A stretch of DNA of 5,376 nucleotides. Source: Acidimicrobiia bacterium (GTDB taxonomy: Bacteria > Actinomycetota > Acidimicrobiia > Acidimicrobiales > Ilumatobacteraceae). The stretch covers positions 1 through 5,376 of the forward strand of contig RHCK01000129.1 in the NCBI GenBank assembly GCA_010030605.1, given 5' to 3'. Positions 1 through 4,991 of the stretch are shown here, in pieces (the stretch's first letter is position 1; every line of letters begins with the position of its first letter). The translations under genes and the position numbers were made by a program. Under the pieces are notes generated by a model. It was not told where the DNA came from. It did no database searches and saw only the letters and a program-made list of their open reading frames with translations.

Positions 1-68
1 ACCGGAAATCGCGCGGGCGATGACCAACTGCTGAAAATCCGAGGTGCCCAGGATGGTGTGAATCTTGG
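1..68. repeat. Direct repeat, left copy (fadE 3'-end derived)
   Basis: This segment aligns directly with 3187-3257. By eye about 64 of 68 aligned bases match, with one 3-base gap. The two copies lie about 3.1 kb apart in the same orientation and bracket the propeller gene and the tetR gene. The window begins inside the repeat, so its true left edge is unknown. Confidence 0.85.
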
Positions 69-138
69 CGTCGCGGGGCATGCGCTCTCCGTGTTTCGCG
101 CAGTTGTTGAACACGCTCAATGCCCCTTCCAGTTCGAG
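1..138 (-). pseudogene. Decayed C-terminal remnant of an acyl-CoA dehydrogenase (copy 1)
   Basis: Read on the minus strand, the frame open from 138 to 1 contains RDAKIHTI, then LGTSDF, then QQLVIARAISG. This is the C-terminal signature of FadE-type acyl-CoA dehydrogenases (RDAKI...EGTSEIQ...ARAISG), flavoenzymes of fatty-acid beta-oxidation. The match starts around base 85 and leaves the window at base 1, so the last few residues lie outside. Upstream the frame meets a TAG at 139-141, and the rest of the roughly 380-residue enzyme is absent. Compared with the copy at 3172-3267, three bases are missing, so Phe-Glu of the FEGT motif becomes a single Leu. In this family that Glu (Glu376 in medium-chain acyl-CoA dehydrogenase) is the catalytic base, so even the fragment could not be active. 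I see no convincing family similarity at 139-252. It is almost certainly a pseudogene, though how it was broken cannot be read here. Confidence 0.75.
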
Positions 139-229
139 CTAGCACCGGGGACTTGGCCCGAAAATCGGCGTCGTGGGCAATCGGCGCAATTGGCATTGGA
201 ACTCATGGGCAATCCACCTTCGATAAGCA

Positions 230-259
230 TTGACATCGTCAAAATGAGCTGAATACGCT
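230..259 (+). promoter_or_regulatory. Promoter of the propeller gene, probably giving a leaderless mRNA
   Basis: A perfect -35 hexamer TTGACA at 230-235 is followed, after an 18-base spacer, by TACGCT at 254-259. The second hexamer fits the TAnnnT pattern of actinobacterial -10 boxes. Transcription would begin about seven bases after the -10, near 266, which is exactly a GTG in the frame of the downstream gene. No Shine-Dalgarno sequence is visible, which agrees with a leaderless message; leaderless messages are common in actinobacteria. The assignment comes from sequence alone. Confidence 0.55.
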
Positions 260-261
260 TT

Positions 262-281
262 GGTGGTGATTTTTCACCACC
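262..281. promoter_or_regulatory. Perfect palindrome over the transcription/translation start
   Basis: The arms GGTGGTGA (262-269) and TCACCACC (274-281) are perfect inverted repeats separated by TTTT. The dyad starts two bases after the predicted -10 box and covers the candidate GTG start codons at 263 and 266. Its place and symmetry suit a repressor operator, and the TetR protein encoded downstream is an obvious candidate ligand. If transcription instead starts upstream of 262, the same bases could form an RNA hairpin hiding the start codon. No T-run follows, so it is not a terminator. Confidence 0.45.
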
Positions 282-2485
282 GCTTCACCCAGGCTGCAGC
301 ATCCTTGTTGATCGTCGTCGCGATCGGCGGGATGTCTCTTCGGACATCGACCGCCACTGCATCCATGTCGTTCATCAACCGGGACGAGAGCGAGGGACTC
401 CCCAACCCTCAGACTCGTGACGTGTTCGTGGACGGGGACAAGGTGTACGTCGCGACCGACGGCGGTTTGGCCATTTCGGATTACCTCGGCCTGTTCTATG
501 TACCTAGTTACGCCTCCAGCAATGGATTGACGACGGACTCGATCTGGTCCGTTTACGCCGACGGACCAGATGTGTATGTGGCAACCGGGGAGAATTTGGG
601 TATCTCCACTGATGGCGGCCAGACCTTTAGCACCTACGGGCAAGGCGAAGGCTTGGGCAACAACAGCGACGTGTACGACGTGTATGCCGACAATCAAAAG
701 GTGTACGCCGCCTCTGCAGGTGGACTCAGCATCGCATGGAAATCGGACATCGATGCGGGCACTCCTATGCCGTTCACCACCCTTAACTCGACCGATGGGC
801 TCGGTGCCAATCGTGTTCGTGGTCTGTTCGTAACCGGATCGACGATTTACGCCGCCACCCAAGGCGGACTCAGTATCTCCACGGATGGCGGCGCGAACTG
901 GGTGAACCGAACGACGGTCGACGGGCTCGGGGATAACTATGTGTACGACGTCGTGGTCGAGGGTGCGACCGTTTACGCGGCCACGGTTGGTGGTCTCAGC
1001 ATTTCGACCGACGGAGGTGCAAACTTCACGAATCGCACCACCGCCAACGGCCTCGGCGACAACTTCATTCACGAGGTCAACGTCGATGGTTCGACCGTCA
1101 TCACCGCCAACGACGATGGTGGTATCTCGGTCTCATCCAACGGCGGGACGAGTTTCACGACCTACAGCACAACGTTGGGCACGGCCGTCGGACTCGGGAG
1201 CGACGATGTATGGGGCGTGACTGTCGCATTCGGGTCCATCTACGCCGCCACCATGGATGGAGTGAGCATCTCGGGCCCGGGCATGCTTTCACGGCCGAAC
1301 CTCGAATTCGTCAATCGCACCACGTCCGAGGGCCTGGGCAGCAGTCAGGTCTACGACGTCTTCGCCGATGGATTGGACGTCTACGTGGCGACGACTGGTG
1401 GTGTGAGCATCTCCCATGACGGCGGAGATACTTTCGCGAACCGTACGACAGCCGACGGCCTCGGCGACAATTTCATCTCCGCGATTTTCGCCGTCGGCTC
1501 GACGATCTACGCGGGCACCAGTGGCGGTCTCAGTATCTCCACCGACGGCGGCGGAACCTGGCAGAACTTCGACAGCACCGACGGTCTCGCCGACGATTAC
1601 GTCAACGATGTTTTCGTGGAGGGCGGCAAGATCTACGTGGCAACCGACAACGGGCTGAGCATCTCCACCAACGGTGGTTCGACCTGGGCAACGAGGAACA
1701 CCAGCAACACTCCCAATTTCGGCTCCGACTCGGTCAAAGGAGTTTCCGCCGAAGGCCAATTCGTGTTCGCGGCAACGGTGTCCGACGGAACATCCACAGG
1801 TGGGTTCAGTTTCTCGTACGACGGGGGTTCGGCCTTCACCAACTTCACCACCATCGACGGTCTCGGAAGTAACGCCGTGACAGGCATCTTCCTGTCATCG
1901 ATGTTCTGGCTCTTCTCAACTGACGGGGGCCTTAGCTTGGGAGTCAAACCGAGCACCTACCCGGACGACTTTCCGCCGTGGTTCCAGTACGCCAACTCCG
2001 AGGATGGACTCGGCTGCGACACCCTTCATGGGGTCCATGCATCCAATGACTACTACGTGGTTGCCAGCACATGCGGGGTGAGTGTTTCGGAAAACATGTT
2101 CCAGTTTTATGACTACGACACCACGGACGGACTTGGCTCCGATCAGGTGTACAACGTGTTCGTCGACGGAACGACCATCTATGCGGCCACGAGCGCGGGT
2201 CTGAGCATCAACCGAAACTTGCAGTCGAACCCATCGACGTCCACGCCCGGGTCAACGACTATTCCAACGGGGGGCGTCCCGAACCCGACCCCAACGACCA
2301 ACACCCCGAATCCATCCGTTCCGTCGAACCTGCCCCCAACATTGCCTGTCACGGGGTCGGATTCTCCGGGGCCGTACTACTGGTTGATTCTCACCGGCTC
2401 GGTTCTTGTCCTCGTGTCCCGACTGCGTTCTCGCACACGTGGTGTTTCGGGAGACAGAATCGACGCACTTCCCTCCGAAAACTAG
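266..2485 (+). CDS. LPxTG cell-wall-anchored 14-blade beta-propeller surface protein
   Basis: The predicted product is a secreted 739-residue protein attached to the wall by sortase; its ligand or activity is unknown. Residues 1-32 form a signal peptide with a hydrophobic core (AAASLLIVVAIGG) and a likely ATA|S cleavage site. Residues 44-651 contain 14 repeats of about 43 residues with the pattern GLGxxxVxxVxxxGxxVYxATxGGLSIS, close to the Reg_prop propeller blades of two-component sensors. Eight blades add an Asp-box-like S-x-(D/N)-G-G turn followed by an aromatic residue. Fourteen blades suggest two seven-bladed propellers. A Pro/Thr/Ser/Asn stalk (about 652-692) leads to LPVTG (693-697), a hydrophobic segment (704-718) and RLRSRTR; the final 14 residues after this basic stretch are a longer tail than is usual for sorting signals. 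The only two cysteines, 584 and 603, lie in blade 13. GTG 266 was chosen for its fit to the promoter; TTG 260 and GTG 263 are alternatives. There is no kinase or catalytic domain. Confidence 0.85.
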   Translation: MIFHHRFTQAAASLLIVVAIGGMSLRTSTATASMSFINRDESEGLPNPQTRDVFVDGDKVYVATDGGLAISDYLGLFYVPSYASSNGLTTDSIWSVYADGPDVYVATGENLGISTDGGQTFSTYGQGEGLGNNSDVYDVYADNQKVYAASAGGLSIAWKSDIDAGTPMPFTTLNSTDGLGANRVRGLFVTGSTIYAATQGGLSISTDGGANWVNRTTVDGLGDNYVYDVVVEGATVYAATVGGLSISTDGGANFTNRTTANGLGDNFIHEVNVDGSTVITANDDGGISVSSNGGTSFTTYSTTLGTAVGLGSDDVWGVTVAFGSIYAATMDGVSISGPGMLSRPNLEFVNRTTSEGLGSSQVYDVFADGLDVYVATTGGVSISHDGGDTFANRTTADGLGDNFISAIFAVGSTIYAGTSGGLSISTDGGGTWQNFDSTDGLADDYVNDVFVEGGKIYVATDNGLSISTNGGSTWATRNTSNTPNFGSDSVKGVSAEGQFVFAATVSDGTSTGGFSFSYDGGSAFTNFTTIDGLGSNAVTGIFLSSMFWLFSTDGGLSLGVKPSTYPDDFPPWFQYANSEDGLGCDTLHGVHASNDYYVVASTCGVSVSENMFQFYDYDTTDGLGSDQVYNVFVDGTTIYAATSAGLSINRNLQSNPSTSTPGSTTIPTGGVPNPTPTTNTPNPSVPSNLPPTLPVTGSDSPGPYYWLILTGSVLVLVSRLRSRTRGVSGDRIDALPSEN
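395..2221 (+). repeat. Fourteen tandem propeller-blade repeats within the surface protein
   Basis: Each unit spans about 125-150 bases and starts at a Gly-Leu-Gly (or close variant) followed by an Asn/Asp/Ser-rich turn. Blades 4, 5, 8 and 9 are the most alike, sharing GGLSIS or GGVSIS, a DGG turn, NRTT or a similar strand, and DGLGDN. Blades 1, 3, 7, 12, 13 and 14 lack the DGG turn, and blades 3, 7 and 12 carry short insertions in its place. The repeats are clear in the protein but diverged in DNA, so they look like an old, selected array and not a recent expansion. Confidence 0.8.
2342..2356 (+). other. Sortase recognition motif LPVTG
   Basis: These codons encode Leu-Pro-Val-Thr-Gly, followed by a short Ser/Pro/Gly spacer, a 15-residue hydrophobic segment and several arginines. 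That three-part order is the classic cell-wall sorting signal. A sortase would cut between Thr and Gly and join the protein to peptidoglycan precursor. No sortase gene is present in this window. Confidence 0.85.
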
Positions 2486-2513
2486 GGTGGGTGACGAGCC
2501 CCACTCCCACCTT
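2484..2513 (+). terminator. Weak hairpin after the propeller stop codon
   Basis: AGGGTGGG (2484-2491) can pair with CCCACCTT (2506-2513), including one G-U pair, around a 14-base loop. It begins on the last bases of the TAG stop codon. No T-run follows, so it is at best a weak or partial terminator. It could equally be an mRNA-stability element or a protein-binding dyad between the two genes. Confidence 0.3.
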
Positions 2514-2525
2514 GACGGGTCGTCA
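2513..2525. promoter_or_regulatory. Short inverted repeat just upstream of tetR
   Basis: TGACG (2513-2517) and CGTCA (2521-2525) form a perfect 5-3-5 inverted repeat centred about 22 bases before the tetR start codon. TetR-family proteins often repress their own genes through dyads in this position, so it is a candidate autoregulatory site. It is short and could be chance. Confidence 0.25.
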
Positions 2526-2540
2526 GGCACGGATCGAGTC

Positions 2541-3152
2541 ATGTCATCAACGCCCCTACAACCCGAAGTCGCAACGACACGCGAGCGAATCTCGACTGTC
2601 GCGATCGAAGAGATCCTCAAGTGCGGAGTTCTCGGACTACGCATTGCGAATGTGGCCAAAGGTGCCAAGGTGTCGATTGCTCTGATTCACAAATACTTCG
2701 GTAACCGCGAGGGCCTGATCGCCGAAGTTCTCGCCGACCGCATAGAAAGCGACTACAAGCGCGAAAACAAGCGTTTTCTGGAAGATGTCGCGCGATCGAC
2801 TCCCTCACTGAACCCCGAGACCGTTGCCGGTTTGATGCCCATGCCCGAGGACGAGTGGCGTCGCGAAATTCGATGGTTGCGAATCGAAGCGCGCGCTGCC
2901 AGCCAACGAATTCCCGAATTGCGAGCGAGATTGTCCGATGCAACGTTGGCGATGGTTTCCGAGTCCGAGAACACGATCACTGCTGCTCGTGAACTATCCG
3001 GAAATGCGTCAACCATTCCGGCCCGAACGATTGCGTGGGCCATGTTTTCTTATGCCGACGGATTTTCGAGTCGGGATCTCAATGACAACACGATCAGCAA
3101 CGATTCGTATCTTCCACTCATCGCCGAGCTGATCAGAAATCACGTGTTGTAG
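2541..3152 (+). CDS. TetR/AcrR-family transcriptional regulator
   Basis: This is a complete regulator of 203 residues, typical of the family. The N-terminal DNA-binding domain covers about residues 12-62. Its helix-turn-helix (about 33-53) reads LRIANVAKGAKVSIALIHKYF and is followed by GNREGLIAEVL, matching the family pattern of an IA-x-x-AGVS turn, then an aromatic-Phe pair and a K/R-E-x-L motif. The C-terminal two thirds are helical and unlike any ligand class I can name, so the effector is unknown. ATG 2541 was chosen because it gives the usual 10-20 residue lead into helix 1; upstream bases offer only a weak GGATCGAG Shine-Dalgarno. The gene lies 55 bases after the propeller gene on the same strand, so co-transcription is possible, and it ends 19 bases from the convergent acyl-CoA dehydrogenase fragment. 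Control of the propeller gene, itself, or a lost fadE gene are all plausible. Family assignment is firm; targets are inference. Confidence 0.9.
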   Translation: MSSTPLQPEVATTRERISTVAIEEILKCGVLGLRIANVAKGAKVSIALIHKYFGNREGLIAEVLADRIESDYKRENKRFLEDVARSTPSLNPETVAGLMPMPEDEWRREIRWLRIEARAASQRIPELRARLSDATLAMVSESENTITAARELSGNASTIPARTIAWAMFSYADGFSSRDLNDNTISNDSYLPLIAELIRNHVL

Positions 3153-3171
3153 GAGAGATCACCCAAGAGTT

Positions 3172-3267
3172 TCATTCCACGCGCAGACCGGAAATCGCGC
3201 GGGCGATGACCAACTGCTGGATCTCCGAGGTGCCCTCGAAGATGGTGTGAATCTTGGACGACCGCAT
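3172..3267 (-). pseudogene. C-terminal remnant of an acyl-CoA dehydrogenase (copy 2)
   Basis: On the minus strand, 31 codons from ATG (3265-3267) to TGA (3172-3174) read MRSS, then KIHTIFEGTSEIQQ, then LVIARAISGLRVE. All but the first few residues match the end of FadE-type acyl-CoA dehydrogenases, including the EGT catalytic-base motif and the final helix. The remaining 350 or so residues are missing: upstream of about 3258-3267 the sequence changes to unrelated intergenic DNA. It is better preserved than the copy at the left edge. An AGGGGG stretch lies a few bases upstream of the ATG on the minus strand, so translation as a mini-ORF is conceivable, but a truncation remnant is much more likely. 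Its 3' end faces the tetR 3' end, as in an ordinary convergent tetR-fadE pair. Confidence 0.8.
3187..3257. repeat. Direct repeat, right copy (fadE 3'-end derived)
   Basis: This is the partner of 1-68, in the same orientation. Similarity is lost around 3258, just where the coding match to acyl-CoA dehydrogenase stops. The tract is long enough that recombination between copies could delete or circularise the intervening 3.1 kb, but nothing here shows that this happens. Confidence 0.85.
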
Positions 3268-3315
3268 GTGACACCCCCTATTCACAGGTGATTCTGATCT
3301 GAGCACTCGCATCCG

Positions 3316-3332
3316 TGTGACAAACCGTCACA
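3316..3332. promoter_or_regulatory. TGTGAC / GTCACA inverted repeat
   Basis: TGTGAC (3316-3321) and GTCACA (3327-3332) are perfect 6-base arms separated by five bases. The outer pentamers TGTGA and TCACA are those of CRP/GlxR sites, but the gap between them is seven bases, not six, so a standard CRP-type site is doubtful. It may be an operator for another dimeric regulator. Confidence 0.25.
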
Positions 3333-3358
3333 TAACAGTCCCGAGCCGTTCGCAAGGT

Positions 3359-3380
3359 GACGGAGATCTGCGTCTTTTTT
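3359..3380 (+). terminator. Possible weak intrinsic terminator
   Basis: GACG (3359-3362) pairs with CGTC (3371-3374) and is followed directly by six T residues (3375-3380). The stem is only four base pairs around a partly self-complementary loop (AGATCT). It could end read-through from tetR before the exporter promoter, but the stem is short and this call is weak. Confidence 0.2.
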
Positions 3381-3489
3381 CCACGACGAAACTCGAGCCC
3401 GCCGGCGATCGCACGGGGCCGGTTTGACCATGCCGGGTACGACTTCCCCCGCCATCCACACCGATATGCGAGAGCCAGCCGTTGGATAG

Positions 3490-3514
3490 TTTGACTTGCA
3501 TTTTGCAAGTCAAA
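3490..3514. promoter_or_regulatory. Perfect 25-bp palindrome, operator-like, upstream of the exporter
   Basis: The arms TTTGACTTGCA (3490-3500) and TGCAAGTCAAA (3504-3514) are perfect 11-base inverted repeats around TTT. The left arm contains TTGACT (3491-3496), a good -35 hexamer, although no strong -10 follows at 16-19 bases; TACGGT at 3520-3525 fits TAnnnT but is 23 bases away. The dyad ends 55 bases before the chosen start codon. Dyads of this size and position are typical operators of MarR, HxlR or TetR-type repressors of efflux genes. The cognate regulator is not identified. Confidence 0.6.
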
Positions 3515-3557
3515 GTCATTACGGTGACCGCATGGGGTGATGACATCCGGGGAAAGC

Positions 3558-3562
3558 AGAGG
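3558..3562 (+). promoter_or_regulatory. Ribosome binding site deciding the exporter start
   Basis: AGAGG lies seven bases before ATG 3570. The in-frame GTG 3537 and ATG 3540 upstream have no properly spaced site. This favours 3570 as the start of the exporter. Confidence 0.5.
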
Positions 3563-3569
3563 TCCAGTC

Positions 3570-4991
3570 ATGAAATTTCGACCACCTGACGGGCACTACG
3601 GTCCCCCTCCGAGTGCCTTGGTCGCCGAAGACGAGCGCCGCGCACGCGTGATTCTTGCCGTCGCCGGGCTCGCCGCACTGGCGACCTACCTCGACACGAC
3701 CCTCCTGTTCGTGGCCTTTCCCGACATCAAGGCCACCTTCGGCGAGTCTCCGGCTTCGACTCTGTCGTGGGTGCTGAACGCGTACACCATCGCGTTCGCC
3801 GCAGTTCTCGTTCCGGCCGGGAAGGTCGCCGATCGTGTCGGTCACCGTCGCGCCTTCCTCGTCGGATCGGCCACCTTCACGACCGCCTCGATGGTCTGCG
3901 GACTCGCACCGAACGTCCAACTGCTGATTGTTGCCCGCATCGCGCAAGGCATAGGCGCTGCGATTCTCATCCCCTCTTCGCTGGCACTGGTCATGGCCGC
4001 CTTCCCCCGCGAGCGACTCCCACAGACAATCGCGATCTGGGGCGCGATCGGGGCGTCGTCTTCGGCACTCGGGCCGTCGCTCGGCGGCCTGATCGTGGAC
4101 ACATTCGGGTGGAGATGGGCCTTCTTCATCAACCTGCCCGTCGGCATCGTCACGGTCATCGGTGGCATCCGGGTCCTTCGGGAGTCCAGGAACTCTTCGG
4201 TTCGCCTGCCGTCCCCCGTCGGTGTCGTTCTGATCGCGTCAGCGGCCGGGGCACTGTCCTACGGCGTCGTCGGCAGCAGTGCGGTTGGGTGGACGAGCAC
4301 ACGGACCATCGTCCTCCTCATCTCCGGGCTTGCCTTCCTCGCTCTGTTCGTTGCCCACCAACGTCGCTCCGGCGCACCGACGCTCGATCTCGAGCTCTTC
4401 GCCCTGAGAGACTTCCGGTGGGGCAACTTTGCGATGTTCAGCTTCTCGCTTTCGTTCATTGCGATGAACTTCGGGCTCATTCTCTTTCTCGTCGAGGCAT
4501 GGGGATGGTCCGTGCTCAAGGCCGGCTTCGGAGTCGCCCCGGGCGCAGCAACAGCTGCGCTGCTCGCACCGCGCTTCGGCGCGCTCGCAGGAAAGATTGG
4601 TCAGCGACCGCTCATTGCGACGGGTGGACTGCTCTTCGCCATAAGTGGGTTGTACCGTCTGGCCTTCCTTGGTGCCGAAGTCAACTACGTTGTCGACTTC
4701 GCGATTCCGCTCGCCTTCTCCGCCGTCGCGGTTGCGATGATCTTCCCGCAGGCCACGAGCGCCGCCGCGCAGGCCCTCCCTGCCGACCGAATCGGGGTGG
4801 GGGGCGCGACCACACAGGCAATTCGCCAGTTCGGCGGATCCATGGGCGTCGCCATCACCGTCGCCTTTCTGAGCAAGGACGCACTTCGCAACGACCCCGT
4901 GGCAGGTTTCGATCACATCTGGATCGTCGTTGTTGCCGGGGGCGTCATCACGACACTCTTCTCGCTCCTGCTCCGGAGGAAGGCTCGATGA
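3570..4991 (+). CDS. MFS drug/proton antiporter, DHA2 (14-TM, EmrB/QacA-like) family
   Basis: This is a 473-residue inner-membrane exporter expected to use the proton gradient to expel a small molecule; the substrate is unknown. Family signatures occur in order. LDTTLLFVAFPDI in TM1 (from residue 41) matches the LDxTIVNVALPxI signature. GKVADRVGHRR (84-94) is motif A in the TM2-TM3 loop. GPSLGG (168-173) is the motif C region of TM5. WRWAFFINLPVG (181-192) is the DHA2 hallmark before TM6. About 14 hydrophobic segments can be counted, and the length is normal. The N-terminus is Pro-rich and charged. ATG 3570 has an AGAGG site seven bases upstream; GTG 3537 or ATG 3540 would add 10-11 residues. 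The stop overlaps the next gene by ATGA, so the two genes form an operon, probably controlled through the palindrome at 3490-3514. The family is certain; a role in exporting an acid freed by the thioesterase is inference. Confidence 0.93.
   Translation: MKFRPPDGHYGPPPSALVAEDERRARVILAVAGLAALATYLDTTLLFVAFPDIKATFGESPASTLSWVLNAYTIAFAAVLVPAGKVADRVGHRRAFLVGSATFTTASMVCGLAPNVQLLIVARIAQGIGAAILIPSSLALVMAAFPRERLPQTIAIWGAIGASSSALGPSLGGLIVDTFGWRWAFFINLPVGIVTVIGGIRVLRESRNSSVRLPSPVGVVLIASAAGALSYGVVGSSAVGWTSTRTIVLLISGLAFLALFVAHQRRSGAPTLDLELFALRDFRWGNFAMFSFSLSFIAMNFGLILFLVEAWGWSVLKAGFGVAPGAATAALLAPRFGALAGKIGQRPLIATGGLLFAISGLYRLAFLGAEVNYVVDFAIPLAFSAVAVAMIFPQATSAAAQALPADRIGVGGATTQAIRQFGGSMGVAITVAFLSKDALRNDPVAGFDHIWIVVVAGGVITTLFSLLLRRKAR
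4975..4979 (+). promoter_or_regulatory. Strong ribosome binding site of the thioesterase gene
   Basis: GGAGG sits inside the last codons of the exporter gene, eight bases before ATG 4988. With the ATGA stop/start overlap it points to translational coupling of the two genes and fixes the thioesterase start. Confidence 0.75.

Larger units (their letters stand above)
3268..3569. other. Intergenic region between the fadE remnant and the exporter gene
   Basis: I find no credible gene in these roughly 300 bases. Open frames on the minus strand have no recognisable family, lack a Shine-Dalgarno sequence and cross the exporter's control region. The region holds a 6-5-6 dyad at 3316-3332, a weak terminator-like stem with a T-run at 3359-3380, and the large palindrome at 3490-3514. 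It probably holds the exporter's promoter and operator plus a recombination junction near its left edge. Confidence 0.6.

Noticed and set aside
58..252. Plus-strand 64-codon open frame left of the propeller gene
   Set aside because: It runs across the decayed fadE fragment in the opposite direction and has no Shine-Dalgarno sequence or family match.
239..1072. Long open frame antisense to the propeller gene (277 codons)
   Set aside because: It mirrors the blade periodicity of the sense strand and arises from GC-biased codons in a repeated gene. It has no recognisable domain or ribosome binding site.
1289..1759. Second antisense open frame within the propeller repeats
   Set aside because: Its composition repeats with the sense blades and shows no protein family; it is a shadow of the repeats.
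395..2221. Regularly spaced repeats considered as a CRISPR-like array
   Set aside because: The units are in-frame, about 130 bases long, diverged in DNA and conserved in protein, so they are propeller blades.
2406..2540. Upstream extension of tetR starting at an in-frame codon at 2406
   Set aside because: It would overlap the end of the propeller gene by 80 bases and add 45 residues unlike a TetR N-terminus. ATG 2541 gives the normal length.
2512..2540. TTGACG at 2512-2517 as the -35 of a separate tetR promoter
   Set aside because: No acceptable -10 occurs at 16-19 bases, and that position abuts the start codon.
3278..3571. Minus-strand open frames in the intergenic region before the exporter
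   Set aside because: They match no family, including one with a GVDGGGSRTR stretch that recalls BadF-type kinases but continues into unrelated sequence. They also span the palindrome and exporter start.
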